DNA of 64,000 nucleotides from Sterolibacterium denitrificans (lineage in GTDB: Bacteria > Pseudomonadota > Gammaproteobacteria > Burkholderiales > Rhodocyclaceae): positions 1,054,001-1,118,000 of the forward strand of contig NZ_LT837803.1 of NCBI RefSeq assembly GCF_900174485.1, read 5' to 3'. A model generated the notes under the pieces. The model was not told the DNA's origin and searched no databases. It was given only the letters and a program-made list of their open reading frames with translations. A program made the translations under genes and the position numbers. Positions 1-7,963 of the stretch are shown piece by piece; the first letter of the stretch is position 1, and each line of letters opens with the position of its first letter.

Positions 1-960
1 CAGCACCACCAGGGGGATGCTGCGGATTTCGGCGGGCAATCCCTGCAGGGGATCCTTGCGCGTGCCGCGCAGATAATCTTCCGGGCTGGCGATGTATTGA
101 CGTTTGGCATCCGCAGTGCGGCCGTCCGTGGAGACGACGGGCGTCTGAGGCGGCAGGAAGGCGGCGGAAATGCCGACCGCGCTGTGCAGCAGGCCGCCCG
201 GATCGTTGCGCAGATCCAGCACCAGGCCGCGCAACGGCTCCTGGGTCTCCTTGCCGTTCTGGTCGGTGGATTTTTCCGGCACGAACAGTTTGTTGATGTG
301 TTTTACGACGTCGGCAACCGTTTCTTCCTGGAACTGGGTGACGCGCAGATAGCCGAAGCCGGGTTCGATGATCTTCGACTTGACGCTCTGTACCTTGATG
401 ATCTCGCGCTGCAGTGTGAGGATCAGCGGCTTCGGCACGTTCTTGCGGACGATGGTGAGAACGATGGACGTGCGCGGTTTGCCGCGCATGCGCTTGACGG
501 CCTCGCTGAGCGTCATGCCCTTCACCGGCGTGTCGTCGAGCTTGACGATCAGATCGCCCGATTTGATGCCGGCGCGGAAGGCGGGGGTGTCCTCGATCGG
601 CGAGACCACCTTGACGAAACCGTCCTCCATGCCGACTTCGATACCCAGGCCGCCGAACTCGCCGGCCGTATTGACTTGCAGTTCCTTGAAGGACTCGGCA
701 TCGAGATAGGCCGAATGCGGATCGAGGTTGGAGAGCATGCCGCTGATGGCATGAGTGATCAGCTTCTTGTCGTCGATGGTTTCGACATAGCCCTGCTTGA
801 TGGCGTTATAGACATCGGCAAAACTGCGTAGCTCTTCGAACGGCAGCGCGGTAGGCGCTTCTTTCTGGGCGCTGGCCGAGAAGTTGAGGCTGATCAACAC
901 GCCGGCAACCAATCCGATCGAGATGAGTCCGGCCTGTTTCAGTTTGTTGCCCATGTGCAT
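1..960 (-). CDS. S41 C-terminal processing peptidase, 3' part outside window
   Basis: Translating the minus strand from the ATG at 958-960 gives 320 open codons that run off the left edge, so the C-terminus is missing. A membrane or signal segment lies at residues about 11-30, followed by the helical region typical of Ctp proteases. A PDZ domain covers about residues 100-180 (FGGLGIEVG near 102-110; GDLIVKLDD) and the S41 fold follows (GFGYLRVTQF, LDLRNDPGG). The catalytic Ser/Lys pair of the family lies beyond the window and could not be checked. A second ATG at 954 is also possible. Family members cut periplasmic proteins near their C-termini, often with peptidoglycan links. It lies downstream of envC and gpmA on the same strand, a common betaproteobacterial order. 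Confidence 0.9.
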   Translation of the reverse strand, partial: MHMGNKLKQAGLISIGLVAGVLISLNFSASAQKEAPTALPFEELRSFADVYNAIKQGYVETIDDKKLITHAISGMLSNLDPHSAYLDAESFKELQVNTAGEFGGLGIEVGMEDGFVKVVSPIEDTPAFRAGIKSGDLIVKLDDTPVKGMTLSEAVKRMRGKPRTSIVLTIVRKNVPKPLILTLQREIIKVQSVKSKIIEPGFGYLRVTQFQEETVADVVKHINKLFVPEKSTDQNGKETQEPLRGLVLDLRNDPGGLLHSAVGISAAFLPPQTPVVSTDGRTADAKRQYIASPEDYLRGTRKDPLQGLPAEIRSIPLVVL

Positions 961-1054
961 CGTGCTCCGAGAATTTCGCTGGGGTTTGGTCCGGCCGCGC
1001 CGACATCGATCAGCGGCAATACAGCAAGCGCATCTCACCAGATGCGGATGTCGA

Positions 1055-2389
1055 TTACTTGAGGCTGACCCAGTTGAGCGGGTTGATGGCCTGCCCTCGC
1101 TGGCGGAGTTCAAAGTATAAACCGGATTCCGGATTGCCACCGCTGTTGCCAACGGCAGCAACGGCATCGCCGGCCTTGACCGTATCGCCAACCTGGCGGA
1201 GAAGGGACTGATTGTTGCCATAGACGCTCAGCCAGGCATCGCCATGGTCGATGATCAGCAGATTGCCGAAGCCGCGCAGCCAGTCGGCAAAGACGATGCG
1301 TCCCGGCGCCAGCGCCTTGACTTCGCTGCCTTCAGCGGCGCGGATGAACACGCCCCGCCAGGTGGCGCCGCCCTCGGCGCGCGCAGCGCCGAAGCGGTGG
1401 ATCAGTTCGCCGCGCACCGGCAGGCGCAGTTTGCCCTTGAGGGCGGCGAAATTGCCGACATAGCCGAAGTCCTCGGGTTCGTGCTCGTTACGTTCGGCCT
1501 GCCCGGGCGCCGTTGAGGAGGCGCCGGCAGCAGACCCGGTCGATTGTTTCGCGGTCGGCGGCCGGGCCGGTTGCTTGCGCGCCCGCGCTTTCGCCTGACT
1601 CGCCGCCTTGCGCGCGAGGTCGTCGATCAAGCGGCTCAGGCGCTGCTCATCCCGCTTCAGGGTACTGATTTCGCGGCGCTGCGATGTCAGTTTGCCGGAA
1701 AGCTCCTCCAGTACGGCCTTGCGCTGCTGCTGTTGGCTGAGGAGGAGGTTGTGCTGCTGCTGCCGTTTCTGCTCGATGCGGACGAGCTCCTCGCGTTTGG
1801 CGCTCATGGAGGCGCCGAGGCGTTGCTTGTCCTGCAGGGATTGCTGCAGTGTCTCCAGCAGCGTGGCCTTGGCGCGCGACAACTGCGTCGTGTAATACAG
1901 GTCGCGCGCTGCCTGGTTGGCATTGCCGCCGGAGAGCAGCAGGCGCAGGGCATCGATGTCGCCATTCAGATACTGGCGGTAGAGCAGGCGGCCGAGTTGC
2001 CCTTGCTGGCGGGTAACCTGATTTTCCAGTCGTCGGGCCTGTTGCTGCAGTTCGTCCAGCTCCGCTTCGGCGCTGGCACGCTGCTCGCCGAGTTCGCGCA
2101 GTTGGCGGCTGGTATTCGAGATTGCCGACTCGGTTTCCTTGAGCCGGTTGCTGGCCTGGGTACGGCTTTTCTCGGTTTGCGCCAGATTTCGATTGAGTTT
2201 CTTGAGTTTGCTCTGGACGGCCTGGAGTTCGCCGCGCTTGCTGTCAACCGGGGCGGAAGCGGCGGCCTTGGGCGCCGCGTTTGCCAGCGTGACCGATGCG
2301 GCGAACAGGCATGATCCCAGCAGGAGCGTCCAGCGTGGGATGGATGACGTGAATGGCGTAGATGGCGTGAGTGTGCGTCCCGGAAACAT
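1055..2389 (-). CDS. envC: EnvC-like murein hydrolase activator
   Basis: A 444-residue secreted protein. A hydrophobic signal segment near residues 20-37 ends in ANA-AP. Residues about 45-280 are a long Glu/Gln/Arg-rich coiled coil (LKKLNRNLAQTEKS style), then an Ala/Pro linker, and a LytM/M23 domain in the last 120 residues. The M23 metal ligands are absent: the usual HxxxD is RGVFIR, and the HxH region reads GLYFELR. That degeneracy is the mark of EnvC-type proteins, which activate AmiA/AmiB amidases at the septum and do not cut peptidoglycan themselves. It lies 39 bp downstream of gpmA and 94 bp before the S41 protease gene, so the three are probably co-transcribed. Confidence 0.92.
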   Translation of the reverse strand: MFPGRTLTPSTPFTSSIPRWTLLLGSCLFAASVTLANAAPKAAASAPVDSKRGELQAVQSKLKKLNRNLAQTEKSRTQASNRLKETESAISNTSRQLRELGEQRASAEAELDELQQQARRLENQVTRQQGQLGRLLYRQYLNGDIDALRLLLSGGNANQAARDLYYTTQLSRAKATLLETLQQSLQDKQRLGASMSAKREELVRIEQKRQQQHNLLLSQQQQRKAVLEELSGKLTSQRREISTLKRDEQRLSRLIDDLARKAASQAKARARKQPARPPTAKQSTGSAAGASSTAPGQAERNEHEPEDFGYVGNFAALKGKLRLPVRGELIHRFGAARAEGGATWRGVFIRAAEGSEVKALAPGRIVFADWLRGFGNLLIIDHGDAWLSVYGNNQSLLRQVGDTVKAGDAVAAVGNSGGNPESGLYFELRQRGQAINPLNWVSLK

Positions 2390-2428
2390 CCGCTGTGCTT
2401 CGGTTGTCCTGCAAGCCTGTTGAACCTG

Positions 2429-3181
2429 TTAAGCCTGTTTCGCCTTGCCCTGATTGGCGACGGCCTGCATGGCGGCTTCGATGGCGGCCGCATCGCCGAG
2501 GTAGTAATGGCGGATCGGCTTGAGATCGGCATCCAGCTCATACACCAGCGGCTGCGCCGTCGGGATGTTGAGGCCGACGATGTCGGCATCGGAAACATCG
2601 TCGAGATACTTGATCAGGGCACGCAGGCTGTTGCCGTGCGCCGCGATGATGACGTTCTTGCCGGACTTCACCGTGGGGGCGATGGTTTCGTGCCAGTAGG
2701 GCAGAAAGCGCTCGACGGTGTCCTTCAGGCATTCGGTGCGCGGCAACTCGCCGGCGGCCAGGTCGGCGTAACGCGGATTGCCGGCTTCCATGCGCGGATC
2801 GTCGGCATCCAGCGGCGGTGGCGGAATGTCGTAGGCGCGGCGCCAGACCAGTACCTGCTCCTCGCCGTGCCGGGCGGCGGTTTCGGCTTTGTTGAGCCCC
2901 TGCAAGGCACCGTAATGGCGTTCATTGAGGCGCCAGGAGTGATGGACGGGAATCCACATGCGATCCATCTCTTCGAGCACCGTCCACAGCGTCTTGATGG
3001 CGCGCTTGAGCACCGAAGTGTAGGCAATGTCGAAAGCGAAGCCTTCCTGCTTCAGCAACCGGCCGGCAGCGCTTGCCTCGGCCAGACCTTTTTCGGTCAG
3101 ATCGACATCGGTCCAGCCGGTGAAGCGGTTTTCCTTGTTCCAGATCGATTCTCCGTGGCGGATCAAAACGATTTTATGCAT
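2429..3181 (-). CDS. gpmA: 2,3-bisphosphoglycerate-dependent phosphoglycerate mutase
   Basis: A 250-residue cytoplasmic glycolytic enzyme that interconverts 3- and 2-phosphoglycerate. The N-terminal RHGES motif (residues 8-12) carries the phosphorylated His9, and the second catalytic His is in AAHGNS near residue 182. [13 protein letters not shown] and the ERHYGALQG region are family hallmarks. The length matches the usual 247-250 residues. It is the first gene of the minus-strand group gpmA-envC-ctp and is divergent from the arsR gene, with about 130 bp between them. Confidence 0.97.
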   Translation of the reverse strand: MHKIVLIRHGESIWNKENRFTGWTDVDLTEKGLAEASAAGRLLKQEGFAFDIAYTSVLKRAIKTLWTVLEEMDRMWIPVHHSWRLNERHYGALQGLNKAETAARHGEEQVLVWRRAYDIPPPPLDADDPRMEAGNPRYADLAAGELPRTECLKDTVERFLPYWHETIAPTVKSGKNVIIAAHGNSLRALIKYLDDVSDADIVGLNIPTAQPLVYELDADLKPIRHYYLGDAAAIEAAMQAVANQGKAKQA

Positions 3182-3313
3182 GGCTGGGCAGGCGACAGGT
3201 ATTGAAAATGGAGTATTCTATAGCACTCTCCATTTCACCATGCACTGTGCGGCTTGCACCGCCGACCCGCAGACCATTCTTACGTTCCCACACTCCCATA
3301 TTCCAGTATTGCC

Positions 3314-3637
3314 ATGAGCGATGCCGTGCTCGATCTGATCGAAAAACAGGAACACATCGAAACTGCCGCACGCGCGCTCAAGGCGATTTCTCATCCATTG
3401 CGGCTGAAAATCCTCTGCGTCATCGGTGAGCTGGAAGTCTGCGTGCAGGATATCGTCGATGCGGTGGGCACCTCGCAGAGCAACATCTCGCAGCATCTGG
3501 CCATTCTGCGCGAGAAGGAGGTACTGCAGACGCGTAAGGATGCCAACCGGGTCTACTACCGCGTTGCCGATCCGCGCGTGCTGCAGTTGATCGGCCTGAT
3601 GCGCGAGGTTTTCTGTGGCGTCTCGCCGAATGCGTAA
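3314..3637 (+). CDS. ArsR-family winged-helix regulator
   Basis: A 107-residue HTH protein. Starting at MSDAV (3314) gives a normal ArsR length; the reading frame extends upstream to 3254 but that part looks non-coding. The motif HPLRLKILCVIGE starts the winged helix, and SNISQHLAILREKEVL is the recognition helix. One Cys lies in each of ILCVIG, LEVCVQ and VFCGVS, but no clear CxC metal site is present, so the effector is unknown. It precedes rhodanese and glutaredoxin genes, an arrangement common in betaproteobacteria, so a redox or sulfur-related signal is plausible but unproven. Confidence 0.9.
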   Translation: MSDAVLDLIEKQEHIETAARALKAISHPLRLKILCVIGELEVCVQDIVDAVGTSQSNISQHLAILREKEVLQTRKDANRVYYRVADPRVLQLIGLMREVFCGVSPNA

Positions 3638-3647
3638 CGGCGCAGCG

Positions 3648-3692
3648 GATAACCAATAACCAATAACTAACACTAACCGATAACGGATAACT
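3648..3692 (+). repeat. short degenerate AATAACC-type tandem repeat
   Basis: The gap between arsR and the rhodanese gene holds about six near-copies of a 7-bp unit (GATAACC, AATAACC, AATAACT, ...). It is AT-rich against a GC-rich background. The function is unknown; it could be a mutational remnant or a weak regulatory spacer. Confidence 0.5.
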
Positions 3693-3709
3693 GACAGACG
3701 GAGCCGGTC

Positions 3710-4117
3710 TTGGATTTCGTAACCAACAACATCATGTATGTGCTGCTCGCTGTCGTCAGCGGCGGCATGCTGCTGTGGCAGACGCTCAAGGGTACGGGCG
3801 GCAGCCAGCTCACGCCGCAGGCCGCCACGCTGCTGATGAATCGCGAGGATGCGCTGGTGCTCGACGTGCGCGATGCGGCCGAATGGGCAAGCGGTCACAT
3901 CCCCAATGCGCGCCACATTTCCCTGGATCAGCTGGATAAGCACCTGCCCGAAATCAACAAATACAAGACGCGGCCGCTGATCGTCAGTTGCCAGTCGGGC
4001 CATCGTTCGAGTGGCGCGTGCGGCAAGCTGAAGAAACAGGGCTTCGAGCAGGTCTATAACCTTGCCGGCGGCATCGCGGCCTGGCGCGATGCGGGCTTGC
4101 CGGTGACCACCAAGTAA
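3710..4117 (+). CDS. membrane-anchored rhodanese-like sulfurtransferase
   Basis: A 135-residue protein read from a TTG start at 3710; a later ATG at 3734 would remove the first eight residues. A single membrane segment (about residues 8-24) is followed by one rhodanese domain. The active loop CQSGHRS carries the catalytic Cys at about residue 94, and the domain contains VLDVRDAAEWASGHIP and LAGGIAAWRDAGLPV. It should carry persulfide sulfur or act in thiol redox chemistry on one face of the inner membrane. It sits in the order arsR-rhodanese-grxC-secB-gpsA and is 16 bp from grxC. Confidence 0.92.
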   Translation: MDFVTNNIMYVLLAVVSGGMLLWQTLKGTGGSQLTPQAATLLMNREDALVLDVRDAAEWASGHIPNARHISLDQLDKHLPEINKYKTRPLIVSCQSGHRSSGACGKLKKQGFEQVYNLAGGIAAWRDAGLPVTTK

Positions 4118-4133
4118 CCGGGCGGCGCACATC

Positions 4134-4397
4134 ATGTCGGTCAAGGTCCAGATGTACAGCACGGCCGTATGCCCCTATTGCGTGCGTGCCGAACAATTGC
4201 TGAAAAGCAAGGGCGTTGCGGAAATCGAGAAAATCCGCATCGACCTCGAACCGGAATCGCGCGAACGGATGATGCAGCGTACCGGGCGGCGCACCGTGCC
4301 GCAGATCTACATCGGCGAGACCCATGTCGGCGGCTATGACGAACTGGTCGCGCTGGAACGTGCCGGCAAGCTCGATCCATTGCTGGCCGGCGGCTAG
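4134..4397 (+). CDS. grxC: glutaredoxin 3
   Basis: An 87-residue glutaredoxin with the dithiol active site CPYC at residues 13-16. TVPQIYIGETHVGGYDEL contains the cis-Pro and GG glutathione-binding motifs. It reduces protein disulfides and glutathione mixed disulfides in the cytoplasm. The length and motif match class I Grx3. It lies between the rhodanese and secB genes, presumably in one transcript. Confidence 0.96.
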   Translation: MSVKVQMYSTAVCPYCVRAEQLLKSKGVAEIEKIRIDLEPESRERMMQRTGRRTVPQIYIGETHVGGYDELVALERAGKLDPLLAGG

Positions 4398-4481
4398 AGG
4401 CAGGGCGCGTCCTCATCAGCACTTCATACGCCACACTTCACACTTTTTCGTTTTCCTATTTTTTGACGACAGGCAATCCAC

Positions 4482-4946
4482 ATGAGCGAACAACAGGCCC
4501 CGGTTTTTTCCATCGAGAAAGTCTATGCAAAGGATGTTTCTCTCGAAATTCCCAATGCACCGCAGGTCTTTCTCGAAAGAGAGAACCCCACCATCGAATT
4601 GCAGTTGCACGATGGCGCCAGCACCATCGAAGACGGGCTGTATGAAGTCGTGGTCACGGCGACGGTGACTGCGAAGACCGGCGAGAACACGATGTTCCTG
4701 GTCGAAGTGGCCCAGGCCGGTGTTTTCCAGATCCGCAATCTGCCGGTGGAAAACATCGAACCCGTCCTCGGCGTGGCTTGCCCGAACATCATTTTCCCGT
4801 ATCTGCGCGAGACGGTTTCCGATCTCGTCACCCGTGCCGGTTTCCCGCCGGTGCTGCTGGCACCGATCAATTTCGAAGCGCTGTACCAGCAACGCATGCA
4901 GGCGCAGCAACAGGTCCAGGCGAACGGCGAACTGCCGATTCAGTGA
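4482..4946 (+). CDS. secB: protein-export chaperone SecB
   Basis: A 154-residue acidic protein of the normal SecB length. [16 protein letters not shown] at the N-terminus and [21 protein letters not shown] in the middle are signature segments; [19 protein letters not shown] closes the core. SecB holds preproteins unfolded and hands them to SecA. It is preceded by an 84-bp spacer and followed 17 bp later by the SH3-domain gene. Confidence 0.97.
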   Translation: MSEQQAPVFSIEKVYAKDVSLEIPNAPQVFLERENPTIELQLHDGASTIEDGLYEVVVTATVTAKTGENTMFLVEVAQAGVFQIRNLPVENIEPVLGVACPNIIFPYLRETVSDLVTRAGFPPVLLAPINFEALYQQRMQAQQQVQANGELPIQ

Positions 4947-4963
4947 GTCCGGCAGGAATCCTC

Positions 4964-5407
4964 ATGAAGTCCCCACGCTACTGGCTGGCTACGGTCTTGC
5001 TGCTGGTCGCCATGCCGGCAATGGCTCTCGATTACCGTTCGGTAACCGAACCGGCGGTGCTGTACGACGCGCCCTCGCTGAAAGGCAAGCCGCTGTTCGT
5101 CATTGCCCGGCAGACGCCGGTCGAGGTGGTGGTGGCGCTGGAAGGCTGGAGCAAGGTGCGCGATGCTTCCGGCGGCCTGGCCTGGATCGAAAAACGCCTG
5201 CTCGGCGAACGGCGTACCGTGCAGGTGACGGCCGCCCGCGCGCAGGTGCGCACTGCCGCCAGTGCCGAGGCGCCGCTGGCATTCGAGGCGGAACGGGACG
5301 TCGTCCTGGAGTTGACCGATCCGCTGCCCGTCAATGGCTGGGCCAGGGTACGCCATCGCGACGGCCAGAGCGGCTTCGTCCGCGCCGAGCAGGTGTGGGG
5401 CCTGTAA
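4964..5407 (+). CDS. secreted SH3-domain protein
   Basis: A 147-residue protein starting at the ATG at 4964 (MKSPRYW). A signal peptide of about 23 residues ends in AMA-LD. Two bacterial SH3-like segments follow: the first has APSLKGKPLFVIARQTPVEVV and WSKVRD, the second has RAQVRTAASAEAPL and GWARVRHRDGQSGFV. Such domains usually bind cell-wall or protein ligands in the periplasm. No enzymatic domain is present. It lies 42 bp upstream of gpsA and is conserved in this position in related bacteria as far as I recall; its role is unknown. Confidence 0.85.
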   Translation: MKSPRYWLATVLLLVAMPAMALDYRSVTEPAVLYDAPSLKGKPLFVIARQTPVEVVVALEGWSKVRDASGGLAWIEKRLLGERRTVQVTAARAQVRTAASAEAPLAFEAERDVVLELTDPLPVNGWARVRHRDGQSGFVRAEQVWGL

Positions 5408-5449
5408 GTCGTCCCGGCGCGGGTTGCGGGCGACAGACCTGACTTCATC

Positions 5450-6451
5450 ATGAAAATTGCCGTCATCGGCGCCGGCGCCTGGGGAACCGCGCTGGCCATC
5501 GCCTTCGCCCGCGGCGCCTCGCACCAAGTCACACTTTGGGCGCGCGATCCCGCGCTGTGCGCCCGCATGCAGGCGCTGCGCGAGAACGCGCCTTACCTGC
5601 CAGGACAGACCTTTCCCGACGCGCTGGTCGTGCGTGACGACTTTCCGGCAACCGTCGATGCGGCCGAACTGCTGCTGTTGGCCACGCCGCTGGCCGGTTT
5701 GCGGCCGATCCTGCGGCAATGGCGCGGTACGGCCAATGCCGTTGCACGGCCTTTTTTGTGGCTGTGCAAGGGGCTCGAAGCCGAAACCGGCCTGCTGCCG
5801 CACCAGATCGTTGCCGAGGAATTGAACGGCTGGCCGGCCTTGCATGGCGCGCTGACCGGACCGAGCTTTGCCGAAGAAGTGGCGCGCGGCCTGCCGGCAG
5901 CGGTCACGCTGGCCAGCGCCGACGCCGGTTTCGCCCGCGCCATGGCGCAGGAACTGTCCGGCGCGCGACTGCGCATCTACGCCAACGACGACGTGATCGG
6001 CGCCGAAGTCGGCGGCGCGGTGAAAAATGTCCTGGCCATTGCCAGCGGCATTTCCGATGGCCTGGGACTCGGCCACAACGCTCGCGCCGCCCTGATCACG
6101 CGCGGTCTGGCGGAGATCGTTCGTTTCGGTCTGGCGCTCGGCGCGCGCCGCGAAACCCTGATGGGCCTGGCCGGCATGGGCGATCTGATTCTCACCTGCA
6201 CGGGCGACCTGTCGCGCAACCGGCGCGTCGGCCTGGCGCTGGCGGCCGGCCGCACGCTGGCCGACAGCGTGCGCGAACTCGGCCATGTCGCCGAAGGCGT
6301 GTATAGCGCGCGCGCCGTGGCGCGCCGGGCCGCAGAATTGCAGGTTGAAATGCCCATCGTGCAGGCGGTTTGCGCCGTGCTTGATGGGCAGCTATCGGCT
6401 GCTGCCGCTGTCGATCGGTTGATGCAGCGGGATCCCAAGGATGAGTGTTGA
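5450..6451 (+). CDS. gpsA: NAD(P)H-dependent glycerol-3-phosphate dehydrogenase
   Basis: A 333-residue enzyme that makes sn-glycerol-3-phosphate from dihydroxyacetone phosphate for phospholipid synthesis. The N-terminal Rossmann motif is [10 protein letters not shown] (about residues 7-16). LWLCKGLE, the [13 protein letters not shown] motif, [16 protein letters not shown] (with the catalytic Lys) and [13 protein letters not shown] are all typical. The length is normal. It is the last gene of the arsR-to-gpsA series; the repeat block follows it directly. Confidence 0.97.
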   Translation: MKIAVIGAGAWGTALAIAFARGASHQVTLWARDPALCARMQALRENAPYLPGQTFPDALVVRDDFPATVDAAELLLLATPLAGLRPILRQWRGTANAVARPFLWLCKGLEAETGLLPHQIVAEELNGWPALHGALTGPSFAEEVARGLPAAVTLASADAGFARAMAQELSGARLRIYANDDVIGAEVGGAVKNVLAIASGISDGLGLGHNARAALITRGLAEIVRFGLALGARRETLMGLAGMGDLILTCTGDLSRNRRVGLALAAGRTLADSVRELGHVAEGVYSARAVARRAAELQVEMPIVQAVCAVLDGQLSAAAAVDRLMQRDPKDEC

Positions 6452-6475
6452 AGGCCGGGGTTTGTCTTGTCTTGG

Positions 6476-6733
6476 CGGGTGAAGTTTCAACAACCGGGTT
6501 TCGTCTTGAGGGTGAGGTACCGATACCGGGATTTTGTTTCGGTGGGTTGATTTGGTATTGCTGAGTTTTTCCTTGGCGGTGCGCTGAAGCCGGGACTCGC
6601 CCCGGCGGGGTTTTCAAAAGCCAGGTTTCGCCGCCGCCGAGCGGCCGGTTTCTAAACTCGCTGCGCTCGGGCAACGAAACCGGAAACCTCTGCCCGGCAC
6701 TGGCTCCGCTCGGCGGCGCACAGGGGAATGGAA
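6476..6733 (+). repeat. left arm of large imperfect inverted repeat
   Basis: This arm pairs with about 7011-7350. Matching blocks in the same order include GGGATTTTGTT, GAAGCCGGGACTCGCCCCGG, CGCCGCCGCCGAGCGGCCGG, TTTCTAAACTCGCT and CACAGGGGAATGG. The blocks are diverged between arms, with indels. The element sits right after the gpsA stop codon. Confidence 0.75.
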
Positions 6734-6814
6734 AAGCGTCACAGTCCAACGGACAGAGCGCGGCGCGTTGCGCCGGGTAAGCTGATGCAGGGTTGCACGC
6801 TTGATACATATTCA

Positions 6815-6846
6815 TCGTCCCCGCGGAAGCGGGGACCCAGGAACCG
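6815..6846 (+). repeat. REP-like hairpin, single-stem copy
   Basis: A CCCCGC-GGAA-GCGGGG type stem followed by ACCCAGGAAC. It is a half copy of the two-stem element at 6880-6957 and 53415-53492. Confidence 0.7.
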
Positions 6847-6879
6847 AACTTGAGAGAGGCGTGCAGCTTCTCAGATATT

Positions 6880-6957
6880 CGTCGTCCCCGCGAAAGCGGG
6901 GACCCAGGAACGTACTGGATTCCCGCTTTCGCGGGAATGACGAATCCGATATTTATA
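6880..6957 (+). repeat. REP-like two-stem element, copy 1
   Basis: Two adjacent hairpins: CCCCGCGAAAGCGGGG and TTCCCGCTTTCGCGGGAA, ending in ATGACGAATCCGATATTTAT. The same layout recurs at 53415-53492. This resembles a dispersed intergenic palindromic repeat family common in Proteobacteria. Confidence 0.85.
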
Positions 6958-7010
6958 TCTTCCAGCAGGCTTGGTATTTGGCTTTTCAACCCCCACGCGT
7001 TGAGCAGCAC

Positions 7011-7350
7011 CCCCATTCCCCTGTGTCTCGCCGAGTTTCGCTGCCGGCGAGCGGGGCTTTCCGGTTTCGTTGTCTGAGCGTAGCGAGTTTAGAAACCGGC
7101 CGCTCGGCGGCGGCGAAACTCGGGCAGCCCGAAGGGCCGAGACACCGGGGTGCGTTTCTTTGCCTACTTTCTTGTCGCGCGACAAGAAAGTAGGTCGCCC
7201 GCCGGGGCGAGTCCCGGCTTCTGCGCTCCGTCAGAAAACGCCCCGACAAGCCCAAATCACTCACCGCAACAAAATCCTGGTACCGCCGTTCCACTCCACA
7301 CTCACGACGAATCCTGGCCGTTGAAAAGCCTACCGAGTCGACTCCCGCCA
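7011..7350 (+). repeat. right arm of large imperfect inverted repeat
   Basis: The reverse complement of this stretch aligns with 6476-6733 over nearly its whole length. It differs mainly by an extra insert around 7120-7195 that contains a long palindrome. Confidence 0.75.
7163..7194 (+). repeat. 32-bp perfect palindrome
   Basis: Half-site CCTACTTTCTTGTCGC is followed immediately by its exact reverse complement, with no loop. It lies inside the right arm of the large inverted repeat and has no counterpart in the left arm. Confidence 0.9.
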
Positions 7351-7388
7351 ATCCCAAATCCCCCGACACCCTCTCATCTCCTACAAAC

Positions 7389-7871
7389 TCAAACACCACC
7401 AACAAAACCCAATTGACGCCAAACTTCGAAAGCCACCACGGCCACGGTGTTAGATAAATTGACGCTGCGGCACTCCGGCCGCATCGGCAGGCGGATGCGC
7501 CGTTCCTCGGCGATGCCATCCAGCACCTCGGCCGGCAGGCCGCGTGATTCGGGGCCGAACAGGAAAGCATCGCCGGCCTGGTAGCGTGGTTGATCGTGAC
7601 GCGTCGTACCGCGCGTGCTCAGGGCGAAGAGGCGTGCCGGGCTGCCGTCGTCGTTGCGTTCCAGGCTGGCGATGCAATTCGGTAAATTCTCATGAATACG
7701 CACATCGGCAATTTCGGCATAATCCATGCCGGCGCGCCGCAGTTGCGCCGCGCTCAAGTCGAAGCCGAGCGGCCGCAGCAGATGCAGACGGACGCCGACG
7801 TTGGCGCAAAGCCGGATGACGTTGCCGGTATTGGGTGGAATTTCGGGTTGATACAAAATGATGTGAAACAT
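7389..7871 (-). CDS. trmL: tRNA (cytidine/uridine-34 2'-O)-methyltransferase
   Basis: A 160-residue SPOUT-fold methyltransferase that modifies the wobble base of leucine tRNAs using S-adenosylmethionine. Characteristic motifs are PEIPPNTGNVIRLCAN at the N-terminus, the LFGPESRGLP SAM-knot segment, and IRLPMRPECRSVNLSNTVA near the C-terminus. The length is standard. It is divergent from mshE, with about 90 bp between the starts. Confidence 0.95.
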   Translation of the reverse strand: MFHIILYQPEIPPNTGNVIRLCANVGVRLHLLRPLGFDLSAAQLRRAGMDYAEIADVRIHENLPNCIASLERNDDGSPARLFALSTRGTTRHDQPRYQAGDAFLFGPESRGLPAEVLDGIAEERRIRLPMRPECRSVNLSNTVAVVAFEVWRQLGFVGGV

Positions 7872-7963
7872 GATGTGCTATAGTCAGAGGCAAATTGCCG
7901 AGTCATGTTCCCAGCAGAATCAAACGCTTGGATTGTAAAGCTGAAAACGATTGGAGATACCGT

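Larger units (their letters stand above)
6452..7388. other. gene-free repeat block between gpsA and trmL
   Basis: I see no credible coding sequence in these 937 bp. Small open frames here have biased Arg/Pro/Ser composition and come from the repeats. The stretch consists of two diverged inverted arms, a 32-bp perfect palindrome inside the right arm, and REP-like hairpins between the arms. Each is listed separately. Confidence 0.8.
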
